64,000 bases of DNA from Candidatus Cohnella colombiensis (GTDB lineage: Bacteria; Bacillota; Bacilli; Paenibacillales; Paenibacillaceae): assembly GCA_029203125.1 (NCBI GenBank), contig CP119317.1:1550001-1614000 (forward strand). The letters are read 5' to 3'. Below the pieces are notes generated by a model. It saw nothing but the letters and a program-made list of their open reading frames with translations, had not been told where the DNA came from and ran no database searches. The position numbers and the translations under genes are program-made. Shown here piece by piece: positions 26,641 through 34,223 of the stretch (its first letter is position 1; every line of letters starts with the position of its first letter).

Positions 26641-27621
26641 ATGAAATACACTTCGCTAGGCCGTTCAGGCCTGAAGGTGAGCAACCTTTGTCTAGGAACT
26701 ATGAATTTCGGAGTGGATACAGAAGAGCAGGAAGCGTTCAAAATTATGGATGCTGCGCTTGACGCGGGTATTAACTTTTTCGATACGGCTAACATATATG
26801 GTTGGGGCGAAAATGCGGGCAAAACCGAGGAGATTATCGGTCGTTGGTTCGCTCAAGGTGGCGGACGCCGTGAAAAGGTTGTGCTTGCAACAAAGTTCTA
26901 CGGTGATATGCATGACCCGTTAGATGGTCCAAATCGCAAGGAAGGCTTGTCAGCGTACAAGCTTCGCCGTCACATTGAAGGTTCGTTAAAACGACTACAA
27001 ACCGATCACATTGAGCTTTACCAGATGCACCATGTTGATCGTAATTGTTCTTGGGATGAGCTGTGGGAAGCATTCAATGTTGCATTGTATCAAGGCAAAA
27101 TCGGCTATGTTGGATCGAGCAACTTTGCTGGTCGCGATCTTGTGAAGGCACAATACGAGGCGAAGTCACATCAGATGCTCGGACTCGTGTGCGAGCAACA
27201 CAAGTATAGCTTGCTTTGCCGTTTACCAGAGCTTGAAGTATTGCCCGCAGCAGAAGAGCTTGGCATTGGAGTAATTGCTTGGAGCCCATTAGACGGAGGA
27301 TTGTTGAGCGGTAATGCGTTAAAGCCGGTAGAAGGCTCAAAACGTGCGAACAATCCAGAGCGAGTAGAGAAGCATCGCACTCAACTCGTTCAGTTCGAAG
27401 CGTTATGTCGTGAGCTAGGGGAAAGTGAAGCGAATGTTGCGCTAGCCTGGACGTTAGTGCAGCCTGCAATGACAGCTCCAATTATCGGGCCACGTACACT
27501 CGAGCAGCTTACGAATGCACTTCGAGTTGTGGATATTGTACTCGATGAGTCGACCCTAAAGCGTTTAGATGAAATTTTTCCAGGTCCAGGCAAGTCTGCC
27601 CCGGAAGCCTATGCTTGGTAA
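26641..27621 (+). CDS. aldo/keto reductase
   Basis: A 326-residue NADPH-dependent (alpha/beta)8-barrel oxidoreductase. The catalytic tetrad is visible as Asp and Tyr in FFDTANIYGWG, Lys in LATKFYG and His in YQMHHVD. NADP-binding sequence is in the C-terminal TAPIIGPRTLEQL. It resembles the Tas/YghZ-like members that reduce aldehydes and ketones; the substrate is unknown. AAAGGTGAG precedes the ATG. Its last 11 bases overlap the DUF309 gene. Confidence 0.92.
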   Translation: MKYTSLGRSGLKVSNLCLGTMNFGVDTEEQEAFKIMDAALDAGINFFDTANIYGWGENAGKTEEIIGRWFAQGGGRREKVVLATKFYGDMHDPLDGPNRKEGLSAYKLRRHIEGSLKRLQTDHIELYQMHHVDRNCSWDELWEAFNVALYQGKIGYVGSSNFAGRDLVKAQYEAKSHQMLGLVCEQHKYSLLCRLPELEVLPAAEELGIGVIAWSPLDGGLLSGNALKPVEGSKRANNPERVEKHRTQLVQFEALCRELGESEANVALAWTLVQPAMTAPIIGPRTLEQLTNALRVVDIVLDESTLKRLDEIFPGPGKSAPEAYAW

Positions 27622-28156
27622 CTCAAATTTGATACACCAGTACCCTGTTGCCTATATTGAATACCTTGCTGAATTTTATGGTTCACGGGATTATTTTGAA
27701 TGTCACGAGATTATGGAGGAATACTGGAAGGAACATTCCGATAGCCCACTTACGAGCTGCTGGCTTGTTCTTATTCGGATTTCTGTTGCACAGTATCACG
27801 CGAGAAGAGGCAACCGTGCAGGTGCGTTAAAATTGATGGGGAAAGCGACAACAGAAGTCGATATCCCATTATTTGATCAGCTTGGAGTCGACGGTGCAGA
27901 ACTTAAACGACGGTTGACTTCTACATATGAATATTGGCATGCAAATGAAAGATTTGAATACAAAGACTTTGAGTTGCCAATTAATAACGAGCAAATATTA
28001 GATGCAGCTCGGCAATTGAGCGATGAGAAGGGATACCACTGGATGATTAACGGTCAGGAAGTCGATGAACAAATTATTCATCGGCACCTGACGCGTGATC
28101 GTAGTGAGGTCGTAGAGGCAAGGGAGCTAGCTGTGAAGTTGAAGAGCGGCGAATAG
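27611..28156 (+). CDS. DUF309 domain protein
   Basis: A 181-residue protein with the DUF309 signature FECHEIMEEYWKEH near residue 30 and a helical LIRISVAQYHARRGNRAGALKLM. Its function is unknown. The ATG at 27611 has only a weak GGAAG before it and overlaps the reductase gene by 11 bases, implying coupled translation. A longer in-frame start at 27569 lies inside the reductase gene and is unlikely. Confidence 0.82.
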   Translation: MLGNSNLIHQYPVAYIEYLAEFYGSRDYFECHEIMEEYWKEHSDSPLTSCWLVLIRISVAQYHARRGNRAGALKLMGKATTEVDIPLFDQLGVDGAELKRRLTSTYEYWHANERFEYKDFELPINNEQILDAARQLSDEKGYHWMINGQEVDEQIIHRHLTRDRSEVVEARELAVKLKSGE

Positions 28157-28161
28157 TAGCA

Positions 28162-28488
28162 TTAATCTCTTCGATCCTGCAGCTTCAAGCGGTTCGTATA
28201 AGTTTGTCCGTCGCTAGAAAGCTTAAAGCTACGATGTTCGGGTAAATACGAAATGCGAACATGATCTTCAAAAAATATAAGATGACGAGGATCTGACCAA
28301 ACTTGGACTGCGTTACTGCCAATTTGGACATCCGTCGGCTCAGTCGCGTTCACAGCCCATAATGTAGGTACTCCGTCAACGGAGCAGCCACAGCCCTCAG
28401 AATCATAGACAAGACGCCACAAAGTGGCTTCGTTACCGAATTTCGATTTCATTTCAACCAAAGCTTGATCGCTCCATTGAATGTTCAT
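28162..28488 (-). CDS. YqkB-like iron-sulfur biosynthesis family protein
   Basis: A 108-residue HesB/IscA-fold protein close to Bacillus YqkB. The diagnostic sequence is YDSEGCGCSVDGVPTLW, with a GCGC cysteine pair instead of the three spaced cysteines of true A-type carriers. A role in Fe-S assembly is suggested by the fold only. AAGGAG lies ten bases before the ATG. It is convergent with the DUF309 gene, five bases apart. Confidence 0.85.
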   Translation of the reverse strand: MNIQWSDQALVEMKSKFGNEATLWRLVYDSEGCGCSVDGVPTLWAVNATEPTDVQIGSNAVQVWSDPRHLIFFEDHVRISYLPEHRSFKLSSDGQTYTNRLKLQDRRD

Positions 28489-28579
28489 GATGAGATAACT
28501 CCTTATCCGAATACGATTTTATTTATGTAAGTATTATATAGACAGTATCTAAATGAAAGCAACTTGAAAGCCTGAGAGG

Positions 28580-30121
28580 ATGAACGACGATATGAACAAT
28601 GAGCAAACAACAGCGTTGGAGCCTTTGCAGCAATTCCGCGAGTTAATTGAGAAAATAAAGCATTACGATGAAATTCTCGGCGTAATTTATTGGGATATGC
28701 GTACAGGTGCGCCACGTAAAGGTATTGCACAACGCTCTGAGGCGATCGGTACGCTCGCTGCTGAAGCATTTCGACTATCAACCTCCAGTGAGATGGGTGA
28801 GCTACTTGCGCAGTTGAATGAATCCAATCAACTGGAAAAGCTTGATGAATTGAATCGCCGTCTCGTGAAGGAAACGACGAAAGATTATGAACGTAATCGC
28901 AAAATTCCGCCTAAGCTTCATCATCAATACGTTGTTCTTACTTCACAGGCTGAATCAGAGTGGGAGTTAGCGAAGGAAAATAATGATTTTACCGGGTTCG
29001 CAACCTATTTGGAACAAATTATTGCAATCAATCGCCAATTTATTGAGCTTTGGGGTGTTCAAACATCGCCCTATGATACTTTGCTCGATATGTATGAGCC
29101 GGGATTGACGACAGTTGAGTTAGATCGACTGTTTGAACAATTGCGAGCGCGACTTGTTCCATTAGCGGAAGCGATTTCGAATTCGGAGCATAAACCGGAC
29201 ACGTCATTTTTACAAGGGACTTTCGACAAGGAAGCTCAGCGTAAGTTCAGTAAATTGGTGCTCCGCGATATGGGCTTTGATTTTGAAGCAGGTCGTTTGG
29301 ATGAAAGTGTACACCCATTTGCTACGGGTTTAAGCACGGGAGATGTACGCATTACGACTCGTTTTCTACTTAATGATTTAACGAGTGCGCTGTTTGGAAC
29401 GATTCACGAAGGCGGACACGCGCTTTATGAGCAAAACATCAAAGATGAGCTTACAGGCACAACATTAGCTACGGGCACTTCAATGGGGATTCACGAATCG
29501 CAATCACGTCTCTGGGAAAATGTAATCGGGCGCAGTTTAGGCTTCTGGCAACGTTATTTACCAGATTTGAAGGCATGTTTTCCAGGACAATTGGATGAAG
29601 TAACGGCAGAGCAATTTTATCGAGGTATTAATGTAGTTGAGCCAACACTTATACGTATCGAAGCGGATGAATTGACCTATAATTTACACATTATGATACG
29701 TTACGAGATCGAGAAGATGATTTTTAACGAAGGCTTATCCGTGCGCGATTTACCTGAGGTGTGGAATCGTAAATATACAGAAGTGCTGGGTGTGACGCCA
29801 CCAAATGATGCAGAAGGTGTGCTTCAGGATGTACATTGGTCAGGCGGTGCATTCGGGTATTTCCCTTCCTATTCGCTAGGGAATATGTACGCGGCTCAAA
29901 TGATGGATATCGCTCATCAGAAGCTGCCAGATTTAGATGCGCAAATTGCATCGGGGCAGTTACTACCCCTAAAAGAGTGGTTAACGGAACAAGTATATCA
30001 ACATGGTAAGCTGCTTGAGCCTAGTGAAATTATCGCTCGAATAAGCGGAAAACCGCTTGAGTCAACTTATCTGTGTGATTATTTAGAAAATAAGTACCGT
30101 GACATCTATCGTTTAAATTGA
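28580..30121 (+). CDS. M32 metallocarboxypeptidase
   Basis: A 513-residue thermostable carboxypeptidase (Taq family, M32), a cytoplasmic zinc enzyme removing C-terminal residues from peptides. Zinc motif HEGGH is at 276-280, preceded by the family signature DVRITTRF and followed by HESQSRLWEN (about 310) and the Glu-bearing helix. The length is typical (about 500). The start is uncertain between the ATG at 28580 and 28592, since GAGAGG abuts the first. A terminator follows. Confidence 0.93.
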   Translation: MNDDMNNEQTTALEPLQQFRELIEKIKHYDEILGVIYWDMRTGAPRKGIAQRSEAIGTLAAEAFRLSTSSEMGELLAQLNESNQLEKLDELNRRLVKETTKDYERNRKIPPKLHHQYVVLTSQAESEWELAKENNDFTGFATYLEQIIAINRQFIELWGVQTSPYDTLLDMYEPGLTTVELDRLFEQLRARLVPLAEAISNSEHKPDTSFLQGTFDKEAQRKFSKLVLRDMGFDFEAGRLDESVHPFATGLSTGDVRITTRFLLNDLTSALFGTIHEGGHALYEQNIKDELTGTTLATGTSMGIHESQSRLWENVIGRSLGFWQRYLPDLKACFPGQLDEVTAEQFYRGINVVEPTLIRIEADELTYNLHIMIRYEIEKMIFNEGLSVRDLPEVWNRKYTEVLGVTPPNDAEGVLQDVHWSGGAFGYFPSYSLGNMYAAQMMDIAHQKLPDLDAQIASGQLLPLKEWLTEQVYQHGKLLEPSEIIARISGKPLESTYLCDYLENKYRDIYRLN

Positions 30122-30156
30122 CAGTGATCTATACAGCGACATAGTTAGACATTGAC

Positions 30157-30177
30157 AACCCGCTTTCAGCGGGTTTT
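30157..30177 (+). terminator. rho-independent terminator of the M32 gene
   Basis: ACCCGCT-TTC-AGCGGGT stem-loop followed by TTT. Confidence 0.8.
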
Positions 30178-30284
30178 ACGTCGTTATTTGTCAATTGCTA
30201 GCTGTCAAAAAAAACAAAAGGCTACTTCATAAATCTCCCACATACAATGAAACGTAAAAGCGCTTTGTAGGTATACATTTTTGT

Positions 30285-30313
30285 CACTCTAGACGAATGT
30301 CCTGCATAGACTT
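30285..30313 (+). promoter_or_regulatory. possible sigma-K type cotE promoter
   Basis: CAC (30285-30287), 17 bases, then CATAGACTT (30305-30313) resembles the sporulation sigma-K pattern AC-N16-CATA-N3-TA and ends just before the cotE ribosome site. A CATACAAT at 30241 resembles a sigma-E -10 but lacks a matching -35. In B. subtilis cotE is driven by both sigma factors. Weak pattern evidence. Confidence 0.3.
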
Positions 30314-30348
30314 TAAGTGACTTGATCGTATGGAGGAGGTCTACCGAA

Positions 30349-30909
30349 ATGGCAATAGCGGATAAACGGCTACAGAGCAGGGAAATCATCACGAAGGCGG
30401 TTTGCGGAAAAGGCCGGAAGTTCCTGACGGTTTCCCACACCGTAACGCCGCCGCACCACCCGACCAGCATATTGGGTGCGTGGATCATTAACCACCAGTA
30501 TGAAGCTGTAAAATCGGGGGACGGTATTGAGGTAATTGGGTCCTACGATATTAACATCTGGTATTCTTACAACAAAAACTCGCAAACAGATGTTGCCAAA
30601 GAGACGATCTCATATGTTGAGCTCGTGCCTCTATCGTATGTAGACCCTAAGCATCGCACTTCCACGGAAGAGGTCACTGCGGATGCAACGCAGGAACCGA
30701 ATTGTGTGGAAGCGACGATAAGTGCAAACGGTTCTTCTGTTCTCATTCGCGTTGAACGAGAGTTTTCAGTGGAGATGGTGGCAGAAACAAAAGTTTTCGT
30801 AGCCGTATTCCCAAGCGGCGACGAAGATGGCAAGGATGGTGATTTCGGTCTTGGTGATGATGGTGACTTTGAGGATCTCGATTCCGATTTCTTAGAAGAC
30901 GAACTGTAA
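30349..30909 (+). CDS. cotE: outer spore coat morphogenetic protein CotE
   Basis: A 186-residue homologue of CotE, which surrounds the forespore and organises outer coat assembly. The family start MAIADKRLQSREIITKAVCGKG and the HPTSILGAWIINHQYEA segment are clear, and the C-terminal 25 residues form the typical very acidic tail (FEDLDSDFLEDEL). The ATG at 30349 follows a perfect GGAGGAGGT by eight bases. Position upstream of mutS matches B. subtilis. It should be expressed only in the mother cell during sporulation. Confidence 0.95.
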   Translation: MAIADKRLQSREIITKAVCGKGRKFLTVSHTVTPPHHPTSILGAWIINHQYEAVKSGDGIEVIGSYDINIWYSYNKNSQTDVAKETISYVELVPLSYVDPKHRTSTEEVTADATQEPNCVEATISANGSSVLIRVEREFSVEMVAETKVFVAVFPSGDEDGKDGDFGLGDDGDFEDLDSDFLEDEL

Positions 30910-30959
30910 TCGGTTAGCGTAAAGACGATACTTATGTCTATGCTGATGATAAGCAAAAG

Positions 30960-31090
30960 TCGAGGGCTAGTGCCCGATCGAGACAATGGGAAAAGCCTAA
31001 TCATTGTAACCAAGCGAGTAGGCACCTTGGATGTAATCAAGGGTAAGGGTCATTCGGCTTCGGCGAGTTATCGCCAGCGGGACGGCCCTT
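30960..31090 (+). ncRNA. putative structured RNA or leader with four hairpins
   Basis: The 221-bp gap between cotE and the amidoligase gene holds four consecutive hairpins: TCGAGGGC/GCCC-GA-TCGA (30960-30981), ACAATG/CATTGT (30983-31007), CCAAG/CTTGG (31010-31030) and GGCGA-GTTA-TCGCC inside AAGGGTC/GGCCCTT (31045-31090). I match it to no known riboswitch. A 63-codon open frame (30934-31125) overlaps it but lacks a ribosome site. It could be a cis-acting leader or a small RNA; the evidence is structural only. Confidence 0.4.
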
Positions 31091-31130
31091 TCCCTATGGA
31101 ATCAATCGCATTTACAATGAGGTGACTGTT

Positions 31131-32471
31131 ATGGTGGAAACATCCAATAATCGAGTGTGGTTTTTTACAGATGAACCAAGATCTAAATGGATGGATACTA
31201 CCATGATCCCCTCGATTACAAATTCGGATAATCTATACAATGATAGCTGCGTTATTTGTCTAGCTCATTTCAAACCTGATAGAAACGATATGGAACTAAC
31301 TTGGGTCATGAATGAAAAAGCAGAACAATTGGGCTCACTTCCTCCTTCAGAAATCGATGGTAGGCTAAAGAGAGAAGGACACCGTACACATATTGGTAGA
31401 TTGTTGAGCTCTATTCATGGAACGAACATACGAAGATATATAGTTACCGTTTTTGATCTTATGGCACTCTATGCAACACGGATTTACTCTACGAAAAATT
31501 CCGATCAGCTACATTCACAGAAACTACCTAGAGAGATAGTGGATGATCGAATATTTAAAATTCTCGCAAAAGCGTCTGTGCATGCAATTTACGTTCTAGG
31601 GCTAGATTTTGGCCGAGTAGTGGTGGATCTAGATGAACGGGGTCGCACAACGATCGTTTTAATCCATTCGGATCTCTCTCCCAACACATCGGAAGAAGAA
31701 ACAATTCTTAGTGAAGAAGTTACACGCTTCGCGACGGAGTGGAAGCAAGAAGCAACGAATGGAGTCACAGTGATGCTTGGTGCAGATCCGGAGTTTGTGT
31801 TGCTTTCTCCCGAAGGTAAAGTCGTCCCCGCTTCTCGCTATTTCCCCCGCGAGGGTGCAACTGGATGCGATTCTATCGTCATTCGTGGCATCCGCCACTG
31901 GCCGCTAGTTGAGCTTCGGCCTTCGCCCGAGCAAGAACCAGCCGCACTTGCAGTCCAAGTGCGACGCTTGCTCGCGAGCGCCTCGCGGCGAACGGCAGGC
32001 GCGCCACTGACATGGCGTGCTGGTGCATGGCCAATCCGCGGCTTACCGCTTGGTGGCCATGTGCACCTAAGCGGCGCAGCGCTTACGAGCGAACGCTTGC
32101 GCGCGTTAGATAATGCTGTTGCGTTACCGCTACGCTTGCTCGAACCGCCAACTGCAGCTTCAAGGCGCCCGAGATATGGCTCGTTAGGTGACTTTCGTCG
32201 CCAAAGTCATGGCGGATTTGAATATCGGACGCCTCCAAGTTGGCTTGTGTCTCAACGCTTGTGTTGCGGTGTACTTGCACTTTCAAAGCTCGCCACAGAA
32301 CATTCTCGCACCTTAGCGTCCCATCGCCCACTTGATGACGACAAGATGAGAGAAGCATTTTACTCCGGTGATCGCACTGTGTTAGTTGAGGGGGGTAACA
32401 ATCGTACGTCAACAGCTGACCACCTTAAGCAGCTATCACAAATACGAATATCTTATCGAACCATTGTTTAA
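31131..32471 (+). CDS. putative amidoligase (phiEco32-like COOH-NH2 ligase), 3' end frameshifted
   Basis: A 446-residue product of the ATP-grasp-related putative amidoligase family (COOH.NH2 ligase type 2, named from phage phiEco32). The catalytic-type region has GADPEFVLLSPEGKVVPASRY, VELRPSP and GGHVHLSG (about residues 220-310). The N-terminal ~200 residues are unlike the ligase domain. The ATG at 31131 follows GAGGTG. The frame ends early at 32471: after the G6 run at 32390-32395 the +1 frame continues to 32544. Bases 31850-32170 are GC-rich compared with neighbours. Association with cotE suggests, but does not prove, a spore-envelope substrate. Confidence 0.8.
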   Translation: MVETSNNRVWFFTDEPRSKWMDTTMIPSITNSDNLYNDSCVICLAHFKPDRNDMELTWVMNEKAEQLGSLPPSEIDGRLKREGHRTHIGRLLSSIHGTNIRRYIVTVFDLMALYATRIYSTKNSDQLHSQKLPREIVDDRIFKILAKASVHAIYVLGLDFGRVVVDLDERGRTTIVLIHSDLSPNTSEEETILSEEVTRFATEWKQEATNGVTVMLGADPEFVLLSPEGKVVPASRYFPREGATGCDSIVIRGIRHWPLVELRPSPEQEPAALAVQVRRLLASASRRTAGAPLTWRAGAWPIRGLPLGGHVHLSGAALTSERLRALDNAVALPLRLLEPPTAASRRPRYGSLGDFRRQSHGGFEYRTPPSWLVSQRLCCGVLALSKLATEHSRTLASHRPLDDDKMREAFYSGDRTVLVEGGNNRTSTADHLKQLSQIRISYRTIV

Positions 32472-32544
32472 AGCGATCTTTCGTAATCAAACGTGGGACG
32501 AAACCATCGATCTGCGAAGTCGTTGGGGGATAAGGATAGATTAA
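32386..32544 (+). other. out-of-frame 3' tail of the amidoligase gene
   Basis: In the +1 frame this stretch is open and reads VRQQLTTLSSYHKYEYL, then IEPLFKAIFRNQTWDET and a stop at 32544, a charged, well-formed C-terminus. Removing one G from the G6 run joins it in frame to the main gene. This points to a single-base insertion, a phase-variable tract or a sequencing error. Confidence 0.8.
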
Positions 32545-32561
32545 GGTTTTACTCGTGTAAG

Positions 32562-32743
32562 TCGCTATCCCCCTCGCTCAGTGTTGGAGATCATTCTCTT
32601 AGTTGAGCCAATGCCGCAATATCCCCCTCGCTCAGTGTTGGAGATCCTTCTCTTGATCGAACCAATGCCACAATATCCCTCTCGCTCAGATTGGAGGTTT
32701 ATTCACTAAATTGTACGCGTACCACAATATCCCCCTCGCTCAG
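32562..32743 (-). repeat. four 20-bp cores in an exact 54-bp tandem array
   Basis: Cores at 32562-32581, 32616-32635, 32670-32689 and 32724-32743 read (G/A)CAATATCCCCCTCGCTCAG on the plus strand; the first is altered at its left end. The spacing is exactly 54 bp each time. The first two 34-bp intervals are alike (TGTTGGAGATC, then CCAATGCC), the third has diverged. The last core pairs AATATCCC with GGGATATT at 32749-32756 to make a hairpin. The array lies between the 3' ends of the amidoligase and transposase-like genes. Confidence 0.9.
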
Positions 32744-32851
32744 ACATAGGGATATTAATGTAGAAGCTTGATGTTTTTGTGTACTTGCATTTTTCAAATT
32801 TTCACAACGCCAAATACTCGCATGATCATTGCTGATGCGAACTGGGGGGCT

Positions 32852-33784
32852 TTATCCGATTTTTGCAGCTACTTCTGGACTTCTTGATCGTTTAGTGGAG
32901 CGACGAGATGGGGTGCAAGTTAACGTGGGGTAAGTTATCGTTTGATGTGTGACGCAATCTCTAAGCAACCAGTTGAAGATCGTGTTTCCTTTATGGTTGT
33001 AAATGTATGTAAACTCATCGAGGTAGACCTGAAGATACTTGGAACCTATACCACGATAAGTTCCGGACAAGTATTTTTCAGCATGATAGCAAATGTTAAA
33101 CATTTCTCTCGTTCGTCTTCTAATTCCGAATCGACCACCATTGACGATCGCAGTATTTCGGGCTTCGGGAACAACATGCTTCATCAAAAAATCGCTCGTA
33201 GTCGTAGCGTAACTTCGAACGGGTGCTTGTAGCCGCGGACACACTTTTATTTTCAAATATTGCTTATTTCCCATCTCATCTTCTGAGGTTGCGACATGGA
33301 TGGGTTGCTCCACCTGATGCCAGTTCTCTGACTTATATCTTAAATAACTATACATCGTTTCATCATTCACGCGAACGAGTCCAGTCATCAAATTGTTCGT
33401 GTCAAATTGATGCATCGCATTGCGGATTTTGTGATACATGAGCCAGGCTGTTTTGTAGGTGACCTTAATTAGTTTTGATAATTGACGGGCGTTAGTGCCC
33501 CAAAAGCTGATCGGAGGATATGAAAGATAATAAATCGCCCTAAACCACGAGAGCAGCGGAGTGCGTGTTCCACGGAAAATGGTGTCTGAAATCAAAGAGG
33601 TCTGCTTGTGACAATGAAGGCATTCGTATAGAGGGAGCTTGCGCGTAGATATAACGGAACATTTACCTCGTGCACATTCAGGGCACATAAAACCATCGGG
33701 CCACTTCATGTCAAAAAGCGCACGGATACAATCCTCTTCAGATTGAAAATAACGATCAAAATCACCTATGCTCTCGATTTCCAC
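32852..33784 (-). CDS. IS1595-family transposase-like protein
   Basis: A 310-residue protein with the IS1595/ISXO2 layout: an N-terminal segment FQSEEDCIRALFDMKWPDG, a zinc ribbon (CPEC ... CLHC), then a DDE-type domain with NDET, LSGTYRGIGSKYLQVYLDEF and related sequence. The second acidic site, usually DG in this family, reads IVNGG, so catalysis may be lost or altered. The GTG at 33784 follows GGGGTG; the TTG at 33799 is less likely. No classical terminal repeats or target duplication were found. The gene lies between two oppositely oriented repeat arrays. It may be degenerate, domesticated or a repeat-handling enzyme. Confidence 0.82.
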   Translation of the reverse strand: MEIESIGDFDRYFQSEEDCIRALFDMKWPDGFMCPECARGKCSVISTRKLPLYECLHCHKQTSLISDTIFRGTRTPLLSWFRAIYYLSYPPISFWGTNARQLSKLIKVTYKTAWLMYHKIRNAMHQFDTNNLMTGLVRVNDETMYSYLRYKSENWHQVEQPIHVATSEDEMGNKQYLKIKVCPRLQAPVRSYATTTSDFLMKHVVPEARNTAIVNGGRFGIRRRTREMFNICYHAEKYLSGTYRGIGSKYLQVYLDEFTYIYNHKGNTIFNWLLRDCVTHQTITYPTLTCTPSRRSTKRSRSPEVAAKIG

Positions 33785-33910
33785 AGTAACACCCCGCAAA
33801 TTAGAACAAATGTTCTCTTAATTGATTAAATCATACCAAACGCATGTTCCTATTTCAATAGTTTTTTAGAAAATTATAGAAGTTTCCCAAAGAATAACTC
33901 ACTTTACAGT

Positions 33911-34112
33911 CTGAGTGAAGGGGATATTGCAGTAGCGAAACAGAAGGCAACGACTATCTGTGCGAGTGGAATGCGTGGAATGATGAATAGTAGCAACAGT
34001 CTGAGCGAGAGGGATATTGCAGTAGCGAAACAGAAGGTAACGACACTTTATACGAGTGGAATGTGTGGAATGGTTGAAAAAGCAGCAACAGTCTGAGCGA
34101 GCGGGATATCCC
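33911..34112 (+). repeat. three cores in a ~90-bp tandem array upstream of mutS
   Basis: Cores at 33911-33930 (CTGAGTGAAGGGGATATTGC), 34001-34020 (CTGAGCGAGAGGGATATTGC) and 34093-34112 (CTGAGCGAGCGGGATATCCC). The first two units are closely similar over about 90 bp, including AGTAGCGAAACAGAAGG and CGAGTGGAATG, each ending GCAACAGT. The third keeps only the core, which becomes the palindrome CGGGATATCCCG. Orientation is opposite to the array at 32562, so CTGAG faces the transposase-like gene on both sides. Confidence 0.9.
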
Positions 34113-34178
34113 GGTACGCGACAAGAAGCCGAGTAGTCATAAGATTCAGCGTTTATTAAGCATAATTCCGAGTTATTT

Positions 34179-34186
34179 GATATAAT
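34179..34186 (+). promoter_or_regulatory. extended -10 promoter of mutS
   Basis: TGATATAAT (TG-N-TATAAT) lies 38 bp before the mutS start and after the repeat array; no good -35 is present at 17 bp upstream. Confidence 0.5.
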
Positions 34187-34223
34187 AAGACAACACTTTT
34201 ACATACATTCTTCGGAGGTTACA

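Noticed and set aside
30241..30248. Sigma-E -10 sequence CATACAAT upstream of cotE
   Set aside because: No matching -35 element lies at the required 13-15 bp spacing, so I do not call a promoter here.
30934..31125. 63-codon frame between cotE and the amidoligase gene
   Set aside because: No Shine-Dalgarno precedes its ATG and the segment is dominated by hairpins; RNA structure is the better explanation.
32562..32743. CRISPR-like array (20-bp repeats with 34-bp intervals)
   Set aside because: The repeats are short, the first two intervals are alike rather than unique spacers, and no cas genes are present. It is a tandem repeat.
33785..33910. Classical IS terminal inverted repeats of the IS1595-type gene
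   Set aside because: No inverted ends or 8-bp duplication were found immediately around the gene; only the 20-bp repeat arrays flank it.
33860..34095. Open frame through the right array encoding SLSEGDIAVAKQK-type repeats of 30 codons
   Set aside because: The frame is open across two units but has no start codon with a ribosome site. The same frame in the left array has an internal stop, and the last unit is out of phase.
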